A stretch of DNA of 64,000 bases from Flectobacillus longus. Lineage in GTDB: Bacteria > Bacteroidota > Bacteroidia > Cytophagales > Spirosomataceae. This document shows, one piece after another, positions 16,791 through 25,937 of the stretch. A program made the position numbers and the translations under genes. Position 1 is the stretch's first letter. Each line of letters begins with the position of its first letter. The stretch covers positions 124,001-188,000 of the forward strand of contig NZ_JASHIC010000004.1 of NCBI RefSeq assembly GCF_030056705.1, written 5' to 3'. The notes under the pieces were generated by a model. It was given only the letters and a program-made list of their open reading frames with translations, did not search any database and was not told the origin of the DNA.

Positions 16791-19700
16791 CTACTCATCA
16801 ATATTCGTTGTCTTAGCAGGTTTTTCAAATTCCCATTCACTACGAATGAGTTTGTTATTGCTAGGATATGTTTCGTTAAGGGTATTTGCATCATACACAC
16901 GACCATTTTTTACAACCATTTTAATGCTATTCGAATTGCGAATATTTTCTAATGGATTTTTATCCAAAATCAACAAATCAGCTAGTTTTCCTTTTTCGAT
17001 ACTTCCTAAATCTTTATCTAAACCTAAGGCTGTAGCGCCTAGAATAGTCGCAACTTTCAAGGCATCATGTGTTTTCATGCCTCCACTTTGCATCGACCAC
17101 AGTTCCCAATGATAACCCAAACCTTGAAATTCGCCATGACTACCAATACCTGCCAATGATCCACTTTCTACCATCGATTTCATAGACTTTGCATGTTTTT
17201 GGAAAACATGTTCTTCTGGTAAAAACCAACCACTCACACGTCTAGTTTTCTCAGCTAATTCTTCATACGGCATGAAATATTGCATCTTTTTGTCATGATA
17301 TGGGTCTTCTGTTTCGAAGTAATAAATTTCAGCAAATGGCCCTCCATACGATACTAACAGTGTTGGTGTTACTGCCATTTTTGAATACGAAATAGATTTT
17401 ACTAAATCGTTATAAAGTGGATATACAGGAATGGCATGCTCATGTCCTGGGTAGCCATCAAGTAAGTTTGTAATATTTAATTTTAAGTTCAAACCACCTT
17501 CCGTTGTTGGCATTAATTGCTGTTCTTTGGCAGCTTTAATAATCCACTGGCGAGATTGGCGATTACCAGTCAAATACATTTTGATGTATTTGGTATTAAA
17601 ATATTTACTGTATTGCTTAAGGGCATTGCTCGCACCTGTCGAATCTTTGATATTATATGACCAAAAACCAACCCCGGGACCTGTTGAGTACACACGTGGA
17701 CCTACCATTTTACCAGCTTCTACCATATCGCTATAAGTCAATACGTCTGTTGTCGCAGTTTGTGGATCACGGGTTGTAGTTACACCGTAGGCGAGGTTAG
17801 CGGCATAAATCCAAACCTGATTTTTTTGGATACCCCATTGTGGCCACATGTGTGAATGGGTATCTACAAAACCTGGCATAATGGTTTTACCACTTACATC
17901 AACCACCTTAGCACCTGATGCCTTAAGCGTCCCACTTTTTCCAACAGCTTTAATCCGATTATTTTCTATCAAAACATCACCATTGGCAATTACTTCTTCG
18001 CCTTTCATGGTGATGATACGACCACCTCTCAACAAAATAGCAGATTGAGGAATATCTTTTTCATAATATACCTTAATCTCTGTTTCATTAGGTTTGTAAG
18101 TATCGTCAGTCTTTTTAGCAGCCGCTTTAGCTACTTTTGGTTTAGCATCAGTCTTGATTTTTACTGTATCTGTTTTTGCTTTACTGATTGAATCAGCTTT
18201 GGCTTTTTCTTGTGCTTTCTTTGCTGATTTTACACTATCTTCAAAAGCTACGGATTTGTCAAAATCATATTCAAAATGGAAACGCCCTAAAGCCCAACGG
18301 ATTTTCTTAGAATCACTCGACCAAGATGGGAATTCACCGCCCAAATCAGTGAGCTTTTTGGCAGGAAACTGCGCTGAAGAAGCATCTGCTACCGAAATAG
18401 AAACCGTTTTACCTGTTTGCGGAATCGTCATCGAATAAATATCATTATTGATCTGAGCCAAAGCTTTCTCTCCATCTGGGGACATCAAAACTTTAGAAGC
18501 ATTGGATGCACGGTTCACTTCCATCGCCGAAGCTGTACGCTCAGAAAGCATGCAGTTATGGGCAAAATCCTCTCCTTCGATACTCATTCCGTAAGTGGTA
18601 ATACCCGAAACTTTCGCATGAACTTTTTCGTCTGTACCATCCCATTTGATAGATACTACGCTTCCATCACCCCCGCTGAGATATATTCTATCGGTTTGTT
18701 TTTTGACAAAATGAGGATACTCTCTTCCTTTAGCTTGGTCGATTACAGTAATATCACCGCCTTTTGCATCAATCCAACATAATTCATCTTCCGAACCATT
18801 TGCTACTGGACCAACGGATTCTTTATAAGCACGCATTTTACTACGGATAAAAACAATTTTATCGTCCTTTGGAGTGTATGCTGGTTGACTATAAAGAGCA
18901 GGTAAAGAAGTGATTTTTTGCAGATTACTTCCATCTGCTTGAACTTTGTACAAACTTCCTCCTTGAGCAGTCCATGTCACAAAAGTGATTTGACTTCCAT
19001 CATTTGACCAATTTGGTTGAGCTTCGGTAAACTCCAAATTAGTCAATCGCTTCGGTGTTCCTTTTGGATAATCGGCTACATACAGTCTGTTCAGTACCGT
19101 AAAAGCAATTTTCTTACCATCTGGCGAGCTTACTACATCTCTAATTTGAGTTGCCAAAGTACGAGTCGTATCACTAATAGGATATTTAAACTCTAATCTC
19201 GGCCCCATTTCTATGTCCATATCTACTGTAAATGGAATCGGTGTTGGGCTACCACCACTCAAGGCTATTTTATAGATTTTTCCACCGTAAGAAGCAATTA
19301 CCGACTGATTATCTGGCGTAAAAGTCATTGCAGGCAAAACTCCCATCGTTGCAATCGACTCTTGGTCGTCGCGTTGTACTGGATACGCTAACCATTTTTC
19401 ATCACCAGAAGCTAAGTTGCGCAGTACCAAACCTGTTTTATCTTCAAAACGAGAACCATACACTAACCATTTGCCATCACCCGAAATAGTTGGGGTAAAT
19501 GCCGAACCATAGCGAGAGGTAATAGTGGTGCGTTTGCCATTGTCACGATCATACATACCAATCTGGTATTGAGGAAACATGGCATTGTAATTCCAAGCGC
19601 CATTGCGTTGCGAGAAATAAATATATCTTCCATCAGGACTTACCGCTGGGTCGATAGTCTTTAATGTGGCTGGTTGGTCAATCAACTGCACACCGCCTCC

Positions 19701-20270
19701 TCCATCTTTATGAACCATCCATAGTTGGACATTCATACGTCCTTTGGCAAAAACAATATAATTTCCATCTGGAGTCCAATCTGCTGCTTCGTAGTTTTGG
19801 TCTCGGTCTTTAGTAACTTGAACAGTATCTTTTTTCTCAAAATCAATCATCCAAACATTGTCGGAACCACTTCTATCGGAAATAAACAAAAGTTTTTTTC
19901 CGTCTGGACTATATCTTGGATGTGTATCAAAGGCCAAGCCTTTGGTAATATTCTGAGCTTTTCCACCAGTAGCAGAAATTGAATACAAGTCACCCATGTG
20001 GTCAAATACTAGATTTTTACCATCTGGACTTATATCCAAAGACATCCAAGTTCCTTCATCGGTTTGATATTTAAACTTTCGAGAAGCCTTCAGGGGTAAA
20101 TCTTTGTAACGAACATACTTAGTCGTGTCTTTTTTAACACTGTCGCCTGTATCCTTGTTTAAGGAAAGATGTTGTTGTCTTTCGGTCATGCCGACCGCAG
20201 CAAAGGCACTCAGACCAAGTGCAAAGACAAGATTTTTCAGTTTAGTTTGATTGATAAAGGTTGGATTCAT
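16791..20270 (-). CDS. PD40 beta-propeller/amidohydrolase fusion, exported
   Basis: A 1159-residue protein. The N-terminus (KNLVFALGLSAFAAVGM) looks like a signal sequence. Residues about 60-700 carry repeated TolB/WD40-like PD40 motifs (SPDGKNLVFDHMGDLY, SPDGKKLLFISDRSG). A Lys/Ala-rich linker follows, then an amidohydrolase domain from about 760: VDTHSHMWPQWG gives the metal-binding HxH, and IGSHGEFQGLGYHWELWS a later metal site. The end (GKLADLLILDKNPLENI) is typical of imidazolonepropionase-like amidohydrolases. Expected to be a periplasmic hydrolase of unknown substrate, perhaps a peptide or cyclic amide. Convergent with acs. Confidence 0.88.
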   Translation of the reverse strand: MNPTFINQTKLKNLVFALGLSAFAAVGMTERQQHLSLNKDTGDSVKKDTTKYVRYKDLPLKASRKFKYQTDEGTWMSLDISPDGKNLVFDHMGDLYSISATGGKAQNITKGLAFDTHPRYSPDGKKLLFISDRSGSDNVWMIDFEKKDTVQVTKDRDQNYEAADWTPDGNYIVFAKGRMNVQLWMVHKDGGGGVQLIDQPATLKTIDPAVSPDGRYIYFSQRNGAWNYNAMFPQYQIGMYDRDNGKRTTITSRYGSAFTPTISGDGKWLVYGSRFEDKTGLVLRNLASGDEKWLAYPVQRDDQESIATMGVLPAMTFTPDNQSVIASYGGKIYKIALSGGSPTPIPFTVDMDIEMGPRLEFKYPISDTTRTLATQIRDVVSSPDGKKIAFTVLNRLYVADYPKGTPKRLTNLEFTEAQPNWSNDGSQITFVTWTAQGGSLYKVQADGSNLQKITSLPALYSQPAYTPKDDKIVFIRSKMRAYKESVGPVANGSEDELCWIDAKGGDITVIDQAKGREYPHFVKKQTDRIYLSGGDGSVVSIKWDGTDEKVHAKVSGITTYGMSIEGEDFAHNCMLSERTASAMEVNRASNASKVLMSPDGEKALAQINNDIYSMTIPQTGKTVSISVADASSAQFPAKKLTDLGGEFPSWSSDSKKIRWALGRFHFEYDFDKSVAFEDSVKSAKKAQEKAKADSISKAKTDTVKIKTDAKPKVAKAAAKKTDDTYKPNETEIKVYYEKDIPQSAILLRGGRIITMKGEEVIANGDVLIENNRIKAVGKSGTLKASGAKVVDVSGKTIMPGFVDTHSHMWPQWGIQKNQVWIYAANLAYGVTTTRDPQTATTDVLTYSDMVEAGKMVGPRVYSTGPGVGFWSYNIKDSTGASNALKQYSKYFNTKYIKMYLTGNRQSRQWIIKAAKEQQLMPTTEGGLNLKLNITNLLDGYPGHEHAIPVYPLYNDLVKSISYSKMAVTPTLLVSYGGPFAEIYYFETEDPYHDKKMQYFMPYEELAEKTRRVSGWFLPEEHVFQKHAKSMKSMVESGSLAGIGSHGEFQGLGYHWELWSMQSGGMKTHDALKVATILGATALGLDKDLGSIEKGKLADLLILDKNPLENIRNSNSIKMVVKNGRVYDANTLNETYPSNNKLIRSEWEFEKPAKTTNIDE

Positions 20271-20421
20271 GATGAAATCACAAGTTAAAGTGAATGGAGA
20301 TGAGATTTAGATTTTTTCATTTAAAATAACAATAAGCCTAAAATACAAGGTGTTCGAGAACTTTCAAAGCAATTCCAAACTCCAATCATCCTATAAGGCA
20401 ACTAAAATCAGTATTTTATCA

Positions 20422-20452
20422 TTGTTAAAATTAAGAGAAGGGCGTAATATTG
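20422..20452 (+). promoter_or_regulatory. Candidate pdxH promoter
   Basis: TTG at 20422-20424 and TAATATTG at 20445-20452 (one mismatch to TAnnTTTG) are separated by 20 bases, close to the Bacteroidota -33/-7 spacing. The start codon follows 79 bases later. Confidence 0.35.
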
Positions 20453-20531
20453 CGCTCATGAAACAACACGCTACTATTTTAGGTTGAATAAATAGCTTTA
20501 TGTTTTTCGAAAACAGTAAACCCAACAAATC

Positions 20532-21179
20532 ATGAACAAAGTTGACCTTGCTGCCTTGCGAGAGAATTATACCAAGGGGAGTTTGGATGTGTCGGATGTA
20601 TTGCCCTCTCCTATTCAAGAGTTTCACAAATGGTTTAATCAAGCCGTTGATAGCCAAATTCTTGAACCCAATGCCATGCACCTTTGTACGGTTTCGCCCG
20701 ATGGCAAACCATCCGCTAGAATTGTACTCCTAAAAACCTTAGATGCCACTGGTTTTACTTTTTATACCAATTACCAAAGCCGTAAAGGACACGAAATGGA
20801 TGCGAATCCTAACGCTTGTTTGACCTTTTTCTGGGGTGAATTAGAACGTCAGGTGCGTATTGAAGGAACGATAGAGAAGGTAGACGCTAAGGATTCTGAT
20901 GATTATTTTGCAGTCCGTCCAAGAGGTAGCCAGATTGGCGCTTGGGTATCTAACCAAAGTCAAGTAGTCGAAAGTCGTGAGGTATTGATTGAGAAAGAAA
21001 AAAACTTTATAGCACAATTTGAAGGACAGAATGTGCCACGACCAGCACATTGGGGCGGGTATAGATTAGTACCAAATTATATCGAATTTTGGCAAGGTCG
21101 CCCATCTCGTCTCCACGATCGTATTGCTTACACGCTCGAAGAGTCAGGTAGCTGGAAAATCGAAAGACTTTCGCCGTAG
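20532..21179 (+). CDS. pdxH: Pyridoxamine 5'-phosphate oxidase
   Basis: A 215-residue FMN-dependent oxidase that converts pyridoxine or pyridoxamine 5'-phosphate to pyridoxal 5'-phosphate. The family motifs are visible: [57 protein letters not shown] and the C-terminal [15 protein letters not shown], which bind FMN and substrate. Length is normal. It stands alone, divergent from the amidohydrolase, and is followed by a large hairpin made of dispersed repeat words. Confidence 0.97.
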   Translation: MNKVDLAALRENYTKGSLDVSDVLPSPIQEFHKWFNQAVDSQILEPNAMHLCTVSPDGKPSARIVLLKTLDATGFTFYTNYQSRKGHEMDANPNACLTFFWGELERQVRIEGTIEKVDAKDSDDYFAVRPRGSQIGAWVSNQSQVVESREVLIEKEKNFIAQFEGQNVPRPAHWGGYRLVPNYIEFWQGRPSRLHDRIAYTLEESGSWKIERLSP

Positions 21180-21186
21180 AGTTGTA

Positions 21187-21263
21187 TTATTTAGTGAATG
21201 AGTGGTTGAGTGAATGAGTGATTTTAATATGCTAAATCACCCATTCACTAAATCACTAAATAA
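21187..21263. repeat. Imperfect hairpin of GTGAATGAGTG words
   Basis: TTATTTAGTGA (21187-21197) pairs exactly with TCACTAAATAA (21253-21263). Inner segments GTGATTT/AAATCAC and TGAATG/CATTCA also pair. It lies at the 3' end of pdxH and belongs to the same repeat family as 23631-23700. Confidence 0.65.
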
Positions 21264-21368
21264 CCTCTCTTTATCCTTTTTTTTCTTCTTTAGCCCCTTG
21301 GCAAGGTATTTGTATTTCATCTTAATAGTCTTTAAATTGCTCTTATACCATACCAACCGACTAGAGAC

Positions 21369-22223
21369 ATGAGCTTTTTTAAAAATCCTGCTTGGATCAA
21401 CCAATACGTCTATCCTTACGCTACCGTAGATGATATTCCTGAAGAGGTATTCGCTAATATCAATCAAAAACTCCATAAACTTGTTGATTTTGAACGTCCA
21501 GAGGTAAGCATTGTCATTGCTGCTTGGAACGAAGAAGTAAATATGCTTCCAACTATTGGTTCTTTGGCTGACTCTAAGACAAAAATTCCGTTTGAGATAT
21601 TGGTGGTAAACAACAACTCCACCGACCGTACTCAGGAGGTATTGGATAAGCTCTATATTCGTAGCTGTACCCAAACTATTCAGGGTTGTGGTCCTGCACG
21701 TCAAATGGGTTTGGAGCAAGCCAGAGGAAAATATATCTTATCTGCCGATGCCGACTGTATGTACCAACCTGAATGGATTGATCAAATGATAAATGCACTT
21801 CGTCCAGACGATGTCGCAGTGGTATATGGTCGATATTCATTTATTGCCAATGAACATACGCCTCGTTGGAAACTCGCCATTTATGAAATGATGAAAGATG
21901 TCATGGCTGAAATTCGTCAGTTGAAACGCCCCTATCTCAATACCTTGGGAATGACTATGGGATACAAAACTGCTCAGGCCCTCAAGGTGGGCTATGTCAT
22001 GCGACATGTACGCGGAGAAGATGGTCGTTTGACCTTTGATTTAATGCAGTTTGGCAAAGTTGTTCAGGTAAAAAGCAGCAATATCAGAGTGTGGACAGGC
22101 ACACGTACCCTAGACAAAGACGGAAGCTTTTTTAATATGGTTGGTAGTAGAATAGTGAAAGAAGTTAAACGAATTTTTAGCTATCTGAGTCCTCTCAAAC
22201 CACACGATACCAAAACCTCTTAA
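21369..22223 (+). CDS. Family 2 glycosyltransferase
   Basis: A 284-residue GT-A fold enzyme without membrane segments. The nucleotide-sugar region is VSIVIAAWNEEVNMLPTI, with NNNSTDRT, and the metal-binding motif is SADADC. An unusual N-terminal extension of about 45 residues precedes the domain. The substrate is not identifiable. It is not linked to the exopolysaccharide cluster and sits between pdxH and fabV. Probably cytoplasmic or peripherally attached through its basic C-terminus. Confidence 0.85.
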   Translation: MSFFKNPAWINQYVYPYATVDDIPEEVFANINQKLHKLVDFERPEVSIVIAAWNEEVNMLPTIGSLADSKTKIPFEILVVNNNSTDRTQEVLDKLYIRSCTQTIQGCGPARQMGLEQARGKYILSADADCMYQPEWIDQMINALRPDDVAVVYGRYSFIANEHTPRWKLAIYEMMKDVMAEIRQLKRPYLNTLGMTMGYKTAQALKVGYVMRHVRGEDGRLTFDLMQFGKVVQVKSSNIRVWTGTRTLDKDGSFFNMVGSRIVKEVKRIFSYLSPLKPHDTKTS

Positions 22224-22302
22224 TGAATTTGTGAGGCTGATAAATGGCGGAAAATCGATTAAAATTTGTCAGCTCGATACAACTTTTGTACTTTTATCGG
22301 AT

Positions 22303-22329
22303 AAAAACCCTTCAAGGTTTTGTACAAAA
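22303..22329. promoter_or_regulatory. Palindrome TTTTGTACAAAA upstream of fabV
   Basis: A perfect 12-base palindrome at 22318-22329 overlaps a small hairpin (AAAACC/GGTTTT at 22304-22321), 104 bases before the fabV start. Its placement fits an operator or leader element for fabV. No regulator is assigned. Confidence 0.35.
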
Positions 22330-22432
22330 TATTAGAAACAAACTTAGGGTAAGTACTTGACTATTTCATAAACACTCAATTTCAAAGTCAGGTAATTACA
22401 ACATTGTATCAATCACAAAAACAATATTTGGA

Positions 22433-23626
22433 ATGATTATCGAACCAAGAATGCGCGGATTTATCTGCCTAACAGCACACCCAGTAGGTTGTGAACAAAA
22501 TGTAATTAACCAAATCAACTACGTAAAATCAAAAGGTAAAATCGACGGTCCTAAGCGTGTATTAGTAATCGGAGCTTCGACAGGTTTTGGTTTGGCCTCA
22601 CGAATTACCAGTGCTTTTGGGTCAGATGCAGCAACAATTGGTATTTTCTTCGAAAAACCATCAGCACCTGGCAAATTAGCTACACCAGGCTGGTATAATA
22701 CTGCGGCATTCGAGAAACAAGCTCAAGAAGCTGGTTTGTATGCAAAAAGTATTAATGGCGATGCTTTTTCTAACGAGGTAAAAGAAAAAACGCTTGCCCT
22801 TATTAAGGAAGATTTAGGTCAAATTGACTTAGTTGTATATAGCTTGGCTTCGCCAGTACGTACCGACCCAACTACAGGTATTACTCACCGTTCGGTATTG
22901 AAACCGATTGGTGCTCCTTTCAAAAATAAAACGGTTGATTTCCACTCTGGAAAAGTAACTGAAATCTCAATTGACCCTTGTACTGAAGAAGACATCCAAA
23001 ATACCATTAAAGTAATGGGTGGCGAAGACTGGGAAATGTGGATTGATGGCTTGAAAGCTGCTAATTTGTTAGCGCCAAATGCTTTGACAATCGCTTATTC
23101 GTATATCGGACCAGAATTGACAGAACCAGTATATCGTAAAGGTACTATCGGTCGTGCCAAAGATCATTTGGAATCAACGGCTTTCACTATTGCTGATAAA
23201 TTGAGCGATATTGGCGGTAATGCTTATGTTTCTGTAAACAAAGCTTTGGTAACACAAGCTAGTTCGGCGATTCCTGTTATTCCTTTGTATATTTCGTTAT
23301 TGTACAAAGTAATGAAAGCAGAGGGTATCCATGAAGGTTGTATCGAGCAAATTCAACGTTTGTATAGCGAGCGTCTTTACACAGGTAGCAATGTGCCAGT
23401 TGATGAAAAAAGACGTATCCGTATCGATGATTGGGAAATGCGTGCAGATGTACAAGCTAAAGTGGCAGCACTTTGGGAAGAAGCAACTACCGAAAACCTA
23501 TCAAGTATTGGTGATTTGGAAGGATATAGCAATGACTTCTACAATTTGTTCGGCTTCAAAGTAGGTGGCGTTGATTACACTGCTGATACTAATGAAGTAG
23601 TAGAAATCCCAGGCTTACAAGCATAA
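22433..23626 (+). CDS. fabV: Trans-2-enoyl-ACP/CoA reductase, FabV type
   Basis: A 397-residue NADH-dependent enoyl reductase that does the last step of each fatty-acid elongation cycle (or crotonyl-CoA reduction in TER enzymes). The Rossmann motif GASTGFGLASRI is present, and the FabV-specific Tyr-x8-Lys pair is Tyr234/Lys243 in VYRKGTIGRAK. The N-terminus IIEPRMRGFICLTAHPVGC is typical. Length is as expected. FabV enzymes are generally insensitive to triclosan. Convergent with bshB1, with a near-perfect 29-bp hairpin between them. Confidence 0.96.
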   Translation: MIIEPRMRGFICLTAHPVGCEQNVINQINYVKSKGKIDGPKRVLVIGASTGFGLASRITSAFGSDAATIGIFFEKPSAPGKLATPGWYNTAAFEKQAQEAGLYAKSINGDAFSNEVKEKTLALIKEDLGQIDLVVYSLASPVRTDPTTGITHRSVLKPIGAPFKNKTVDFHSGKVTEISIDPCTEEDIQNTIKVMGGEDWEMWIDGLKAANLLAPNALTIAYSYIGPELTEPVYRKGTIGRAKDHLESTAFTIADKLSDIGGNAYVSVNKALVTQASSAIPVIPLYISLLYKVMKAEGIHEGCIEQIQRLYSERLYTGSNVPVDEKRRIRIDDWEMRADVQAKVAALWEEATTENLSSIGDLEGYSNDFYNLFGFKVGGVDYTADTNEVVEIPGLQA

Positions 23627-23630
23627 AATA

Positions 23631-23700
23631 TATTGAGTGATTTATGATTGAGTGAATGAGTGATTTATTATTCATTCACTCAATCACAAATCACTCAATA
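23631..23700. repeat. 29-bp near-perfect hairpin of dispersed repeat words
   Basis: Bases 23631-23659 pair with 23672-23700 in 28 of 29 positions around a 12-base loop. The arms are built from TTGAGTGA and TGAATGAG words. It fills the whole gap between the convergent fabV and bshB1 stop codons and may act as a two-way terminator or mRNA 3'-end protector, though it lacks T runs. Confidence 0.75.
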
Positions 23701-23705
23701 GCTAA

Positions 23706-24425
23706 TTAAATCAATGCTGAAAGGTCTTTTACTCCTATTCTTTTGTAACTCGTAAAGCCCTCGCCAAAGGTAACGCCAATGGCATGACCCATCTCACGAT
23801 TACGTGCTTCTGTAAATTTCAAAAACTCTGGAGAAGACAAATATGATTCTGGTTCTTTTGAGCTAGGATCAAAAAATTGACTTCTGAATGCACGGATAGA
23901 GGCTTCTTTTTTATCCCAATAAGCCGTAATATCTACCACAAAATCTGGTTGAATATAACGGTCTTGAATATAATGATAGACATTTTTAGGACGCCAAGCT
24001 GTCTGTAGTGTTCCATCATCCTCGAAGGTTTCAATCATACGCAAACCAGCCTTAAAACAAGCATCTGCCGCCAATTCAGCACCTTTGATATGGTCGGGAT
24101 GACGGTCGAAAATAGCATTTGCCAAAACGGTTTCAGGCTTATAACGACGTATTACACGAATTAACTTCATCAAATGTTCTTCGTCATTGACAAAAAATCC
24201 ATCTCTAAAGCCCAAATTCTCACGTGCATGAATCCCCATTATGGCAGAAGCCGCATCTGATTCGGCTTGGCGGATTTCGGGTGTACCGCGAGTACCTAAT
24301 TCACCACGAGTAAAGTCAACAATACCAACTTTTTTGCCTTGTGCAATATGAGAACAAATTGTTCCTGCACAACTCAACTCTGCGTCATCTGGATGCGCAG
24401 CCATCACCAAAATATCTAATTTCAT
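23706..24425 (-). CDS. bshB1: Bacillithiol biosynthesis deacetylase BshB1
   Basis: A 239-residue PIG-L/LmbE-fold zinc deacetylase. It removes acetyl from GlcNAc-malate in bacillithiol synthesis. The zinc motif AHPDD is at residues 10-14, with the third ligand expected in DRHPDHIKGAELAADACF. The sequences DFTRGELGTRGTPEIRQ and NLGFRDGFF are typical of BshB1. Other bsh genes are not in the window. Some bacteria carry further paralogues acting on mycothiol-like conjugates, but this sequence fits BshB1 well. Confidence 0.94.
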   Translation of the reverse strand: MKLDILVMAAHPDDAELSCAGTICSHIAQGKKVGIVDFTRGELGTRGTPEIRQAESDAASAIMGIHARENLGFRDGFFVNDEEHLMKLIRVIRRYKPETVLANAIFDRHPDHIKGAELAADACFKAGLRMIETFEDDGTLQTAWRPKNVYHYIQDRYIQPDFVVDITAYWDKKEASIRAFRSQFFDPSSKEPESYLSSPEFLKFTEARNREMGHAIGVTFGEGFTSYKRIGVKDLSALI

Positions 24426-24510
24426 CTAATGGAAGATCTATCTAACAGTTTTGAATAAAATAAAAAGTCTTATGAGCAAGATATATAATTATTGCCCAAT
24501 TACTTCTGAA

Positions 24511-24518
24511 CAAATATA
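24511..24518 (-). promoter_or_regulatory. Candidate bshB1 -7 element (TATATTTG)
   Basis: On the minus strand the bases read TATATTTG, an exact TAnnTTTG match, 86 bases before the bshB1 ATG. It lies in the 141-base gap between bshB1 and the M23 peptidase gene. Confidence 0.45.
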
Positions 24519-24566
24519 TTAAATCAAAAATTCGACTCTATCCTAAAGAGAACAAAATTTTCGAAA

Positions 24567-25676
24567 TTAATTTATTCGGAGCCTTCTTCCGATTTTCAAT
24601 TTAGTAGAAGTACTCATTCCATTCAATTTTGCCAATTGTGGGATAGAAATATTGGCAAAGTTAGCAATAGATGCTAAGGTATCTCCTTCTCGAATTGTCA
24701 CCCATGTAGTGGTGCGGTATTCTTCTTCATTTTCAACATTTTCATTAAACTCATTCGGTAAAATCTCTCCATAAGTATCAAAAACTCTTGCCGAAATCAT
24801 GACATGCTGATCCACTGGTTTAGTATTTTTTCCTATGAATGAAAACACATACGTTGGGTTAAATGCTTTGCCCTCATAACGAGTTTCATAATGAAGATGT
24901 GAGCCTGTACTTCTTCCTGTATTACCCCCTTTGCCAATTACATCGCCAGCTTTTACATAAGTCCCAGACTCTAAAAACTTTTGTGAAAGGTGACCGTAAA
25001 CCGTTTCGATGCCGTTGTAATGCCTAATGACAAAATACTTACCATAACCTTTACTATCATAACCTGATATTCGGACAATTCCATCGAAAGTAGAATATAC
25101 GGGGTCTCCTGTAGTCAAATCCAAATCAACACCTGCGTGTAAACGACGTGACCTTGGGCCAAAATTCGAGGTAATATCACCAGATTTCAGGGGAGACGAC
25201 CAATGATACCCCATGGCATCATTATACAATTCTATATCTACAACCCCTTCAAAGTTTTTGACATTAATTCCATAAGGGTCAATATTTTTGGAAGACCAAA
25301 TTGAGTAGTAGGTTGCCACCATAGCGACATCATCTGAACCATTGATTTTGACAGTTTCGATCACCTCGACTGGACGAATATCTCCTTCATCAACCGACGT
25401 TGTGTCAAAAGCACTCACTGTAGAATTGATAGCACGGATGGGTTCGTACGGATTGCGTCCAACATCAGTAACACTTTGCTGAGCAGAAGTCTCGTATTCT
25501 GGCTTGAGCTTTAAAGGAGGAAGAAACTCTTCTTGTTTGGTGGTTTTAGCGGGTGCAGTTACAATCTGTTTATTGATTTTTGTCTGTTTTTTATATCTCC
25601 CACTTTCATTTTGCGCCAACGAATCGACAGTACAAATACACAGCAAACTCAAAGAAAATAAAAATACTTTTTTCAT
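24567..25676 (-). CDS. M23 metallopeptidase with C-terminal LysM (paralogue 1)
   Basis: A 369-residue exported protein. A signal peptide (about 1-21, ending SLAQ) is followed by a charged region, then an M23 LytM-type endopeptidase domain around residues 160-275 with HAGVDLD and HLHYE supplying zinc ligands. A LysM peptidoglycan-binding domain occupies the last about 45 residues (REGDTLASIANFANISIPQLAKLNG). It likely cleaves peptidoglycan cross-bridges in the periplasm or regulates an amidase. It is a close tandem duplicate of the gene at 25938-27056 and shares the SAFDTTSVDE segment. Confidence 0.92.
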   Translation of the reverse strand: MKKVFLFSLSLLCICTVDSLAQNESGRYKKQTKINKQIVTAPAKTTKQEEFLPPLKLKPEYETSAQQSVTDVGRNPYEPIRAINSTVSAFDTTSVDEGDIRPVEVIETVKINGSDDVAMVATYYSIWSSKNIDPYGINVKNFEGVVDIELYNDAMGYHWSSPLKSGDITSNFGPRSRRLHAGVDLDLTTGDPVYSTFDGIVRISGYDSKGYGKYFVIRHYNGIETVYGHLSQKFLESGTYVKAGDVIGKGGNTGRSTGSHLHYETRYEGKAFNPTYVFSFIGKNTKPVDQHVMISARVFDTYGEILPNEFNENVENEEEYRTTTWVTIREGDTLASIANFANISIPQLAKLNGMSTSTKLKIGRRLRIN

Positions 25677-25874
25677 AAAACTTTAACTCTAGGGTCTGAT
25701 TTTCAATAAACTGTTTACTAATCAGTAAGTTTTTTCTGATAAACAATTCTTTCTTTTCAATTAGTGATATATAACTAAAACCAGAATAAAAGAGTTTTAT
25801 TATTTGGTCTAAGGAAATCTTAATAAAAAAGGTCGAGTGGTTAAAGCAAAGAAATGCTGAATTCTTCGAAAACA

Positions 25875-25909
25875 AAAAGCGAGACTACCCGATGGGCAAT
25901 CTCGCTTTT
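25875..25909 (-). terminator. Terminator of M23 paralogue 2
   Basis: AAAAGCGAGA pairs with TCTCGCTTTT; read on the minus strand it is followed by TTTTTGTTTT-like sequence. It separates the two peptidase genes, so they are probably separate transcripts. Confidence 0.75.
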
Positions 25910-25937
25910 ATACTATAACCTAATAATATCTTTTCGT

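Noticed and set aside
20391-20681. 96-codon open frame on the - strand overlapping the start of pdxH
   Set aside because: It overlaps the conserved start of pdxH and lacks protein features.
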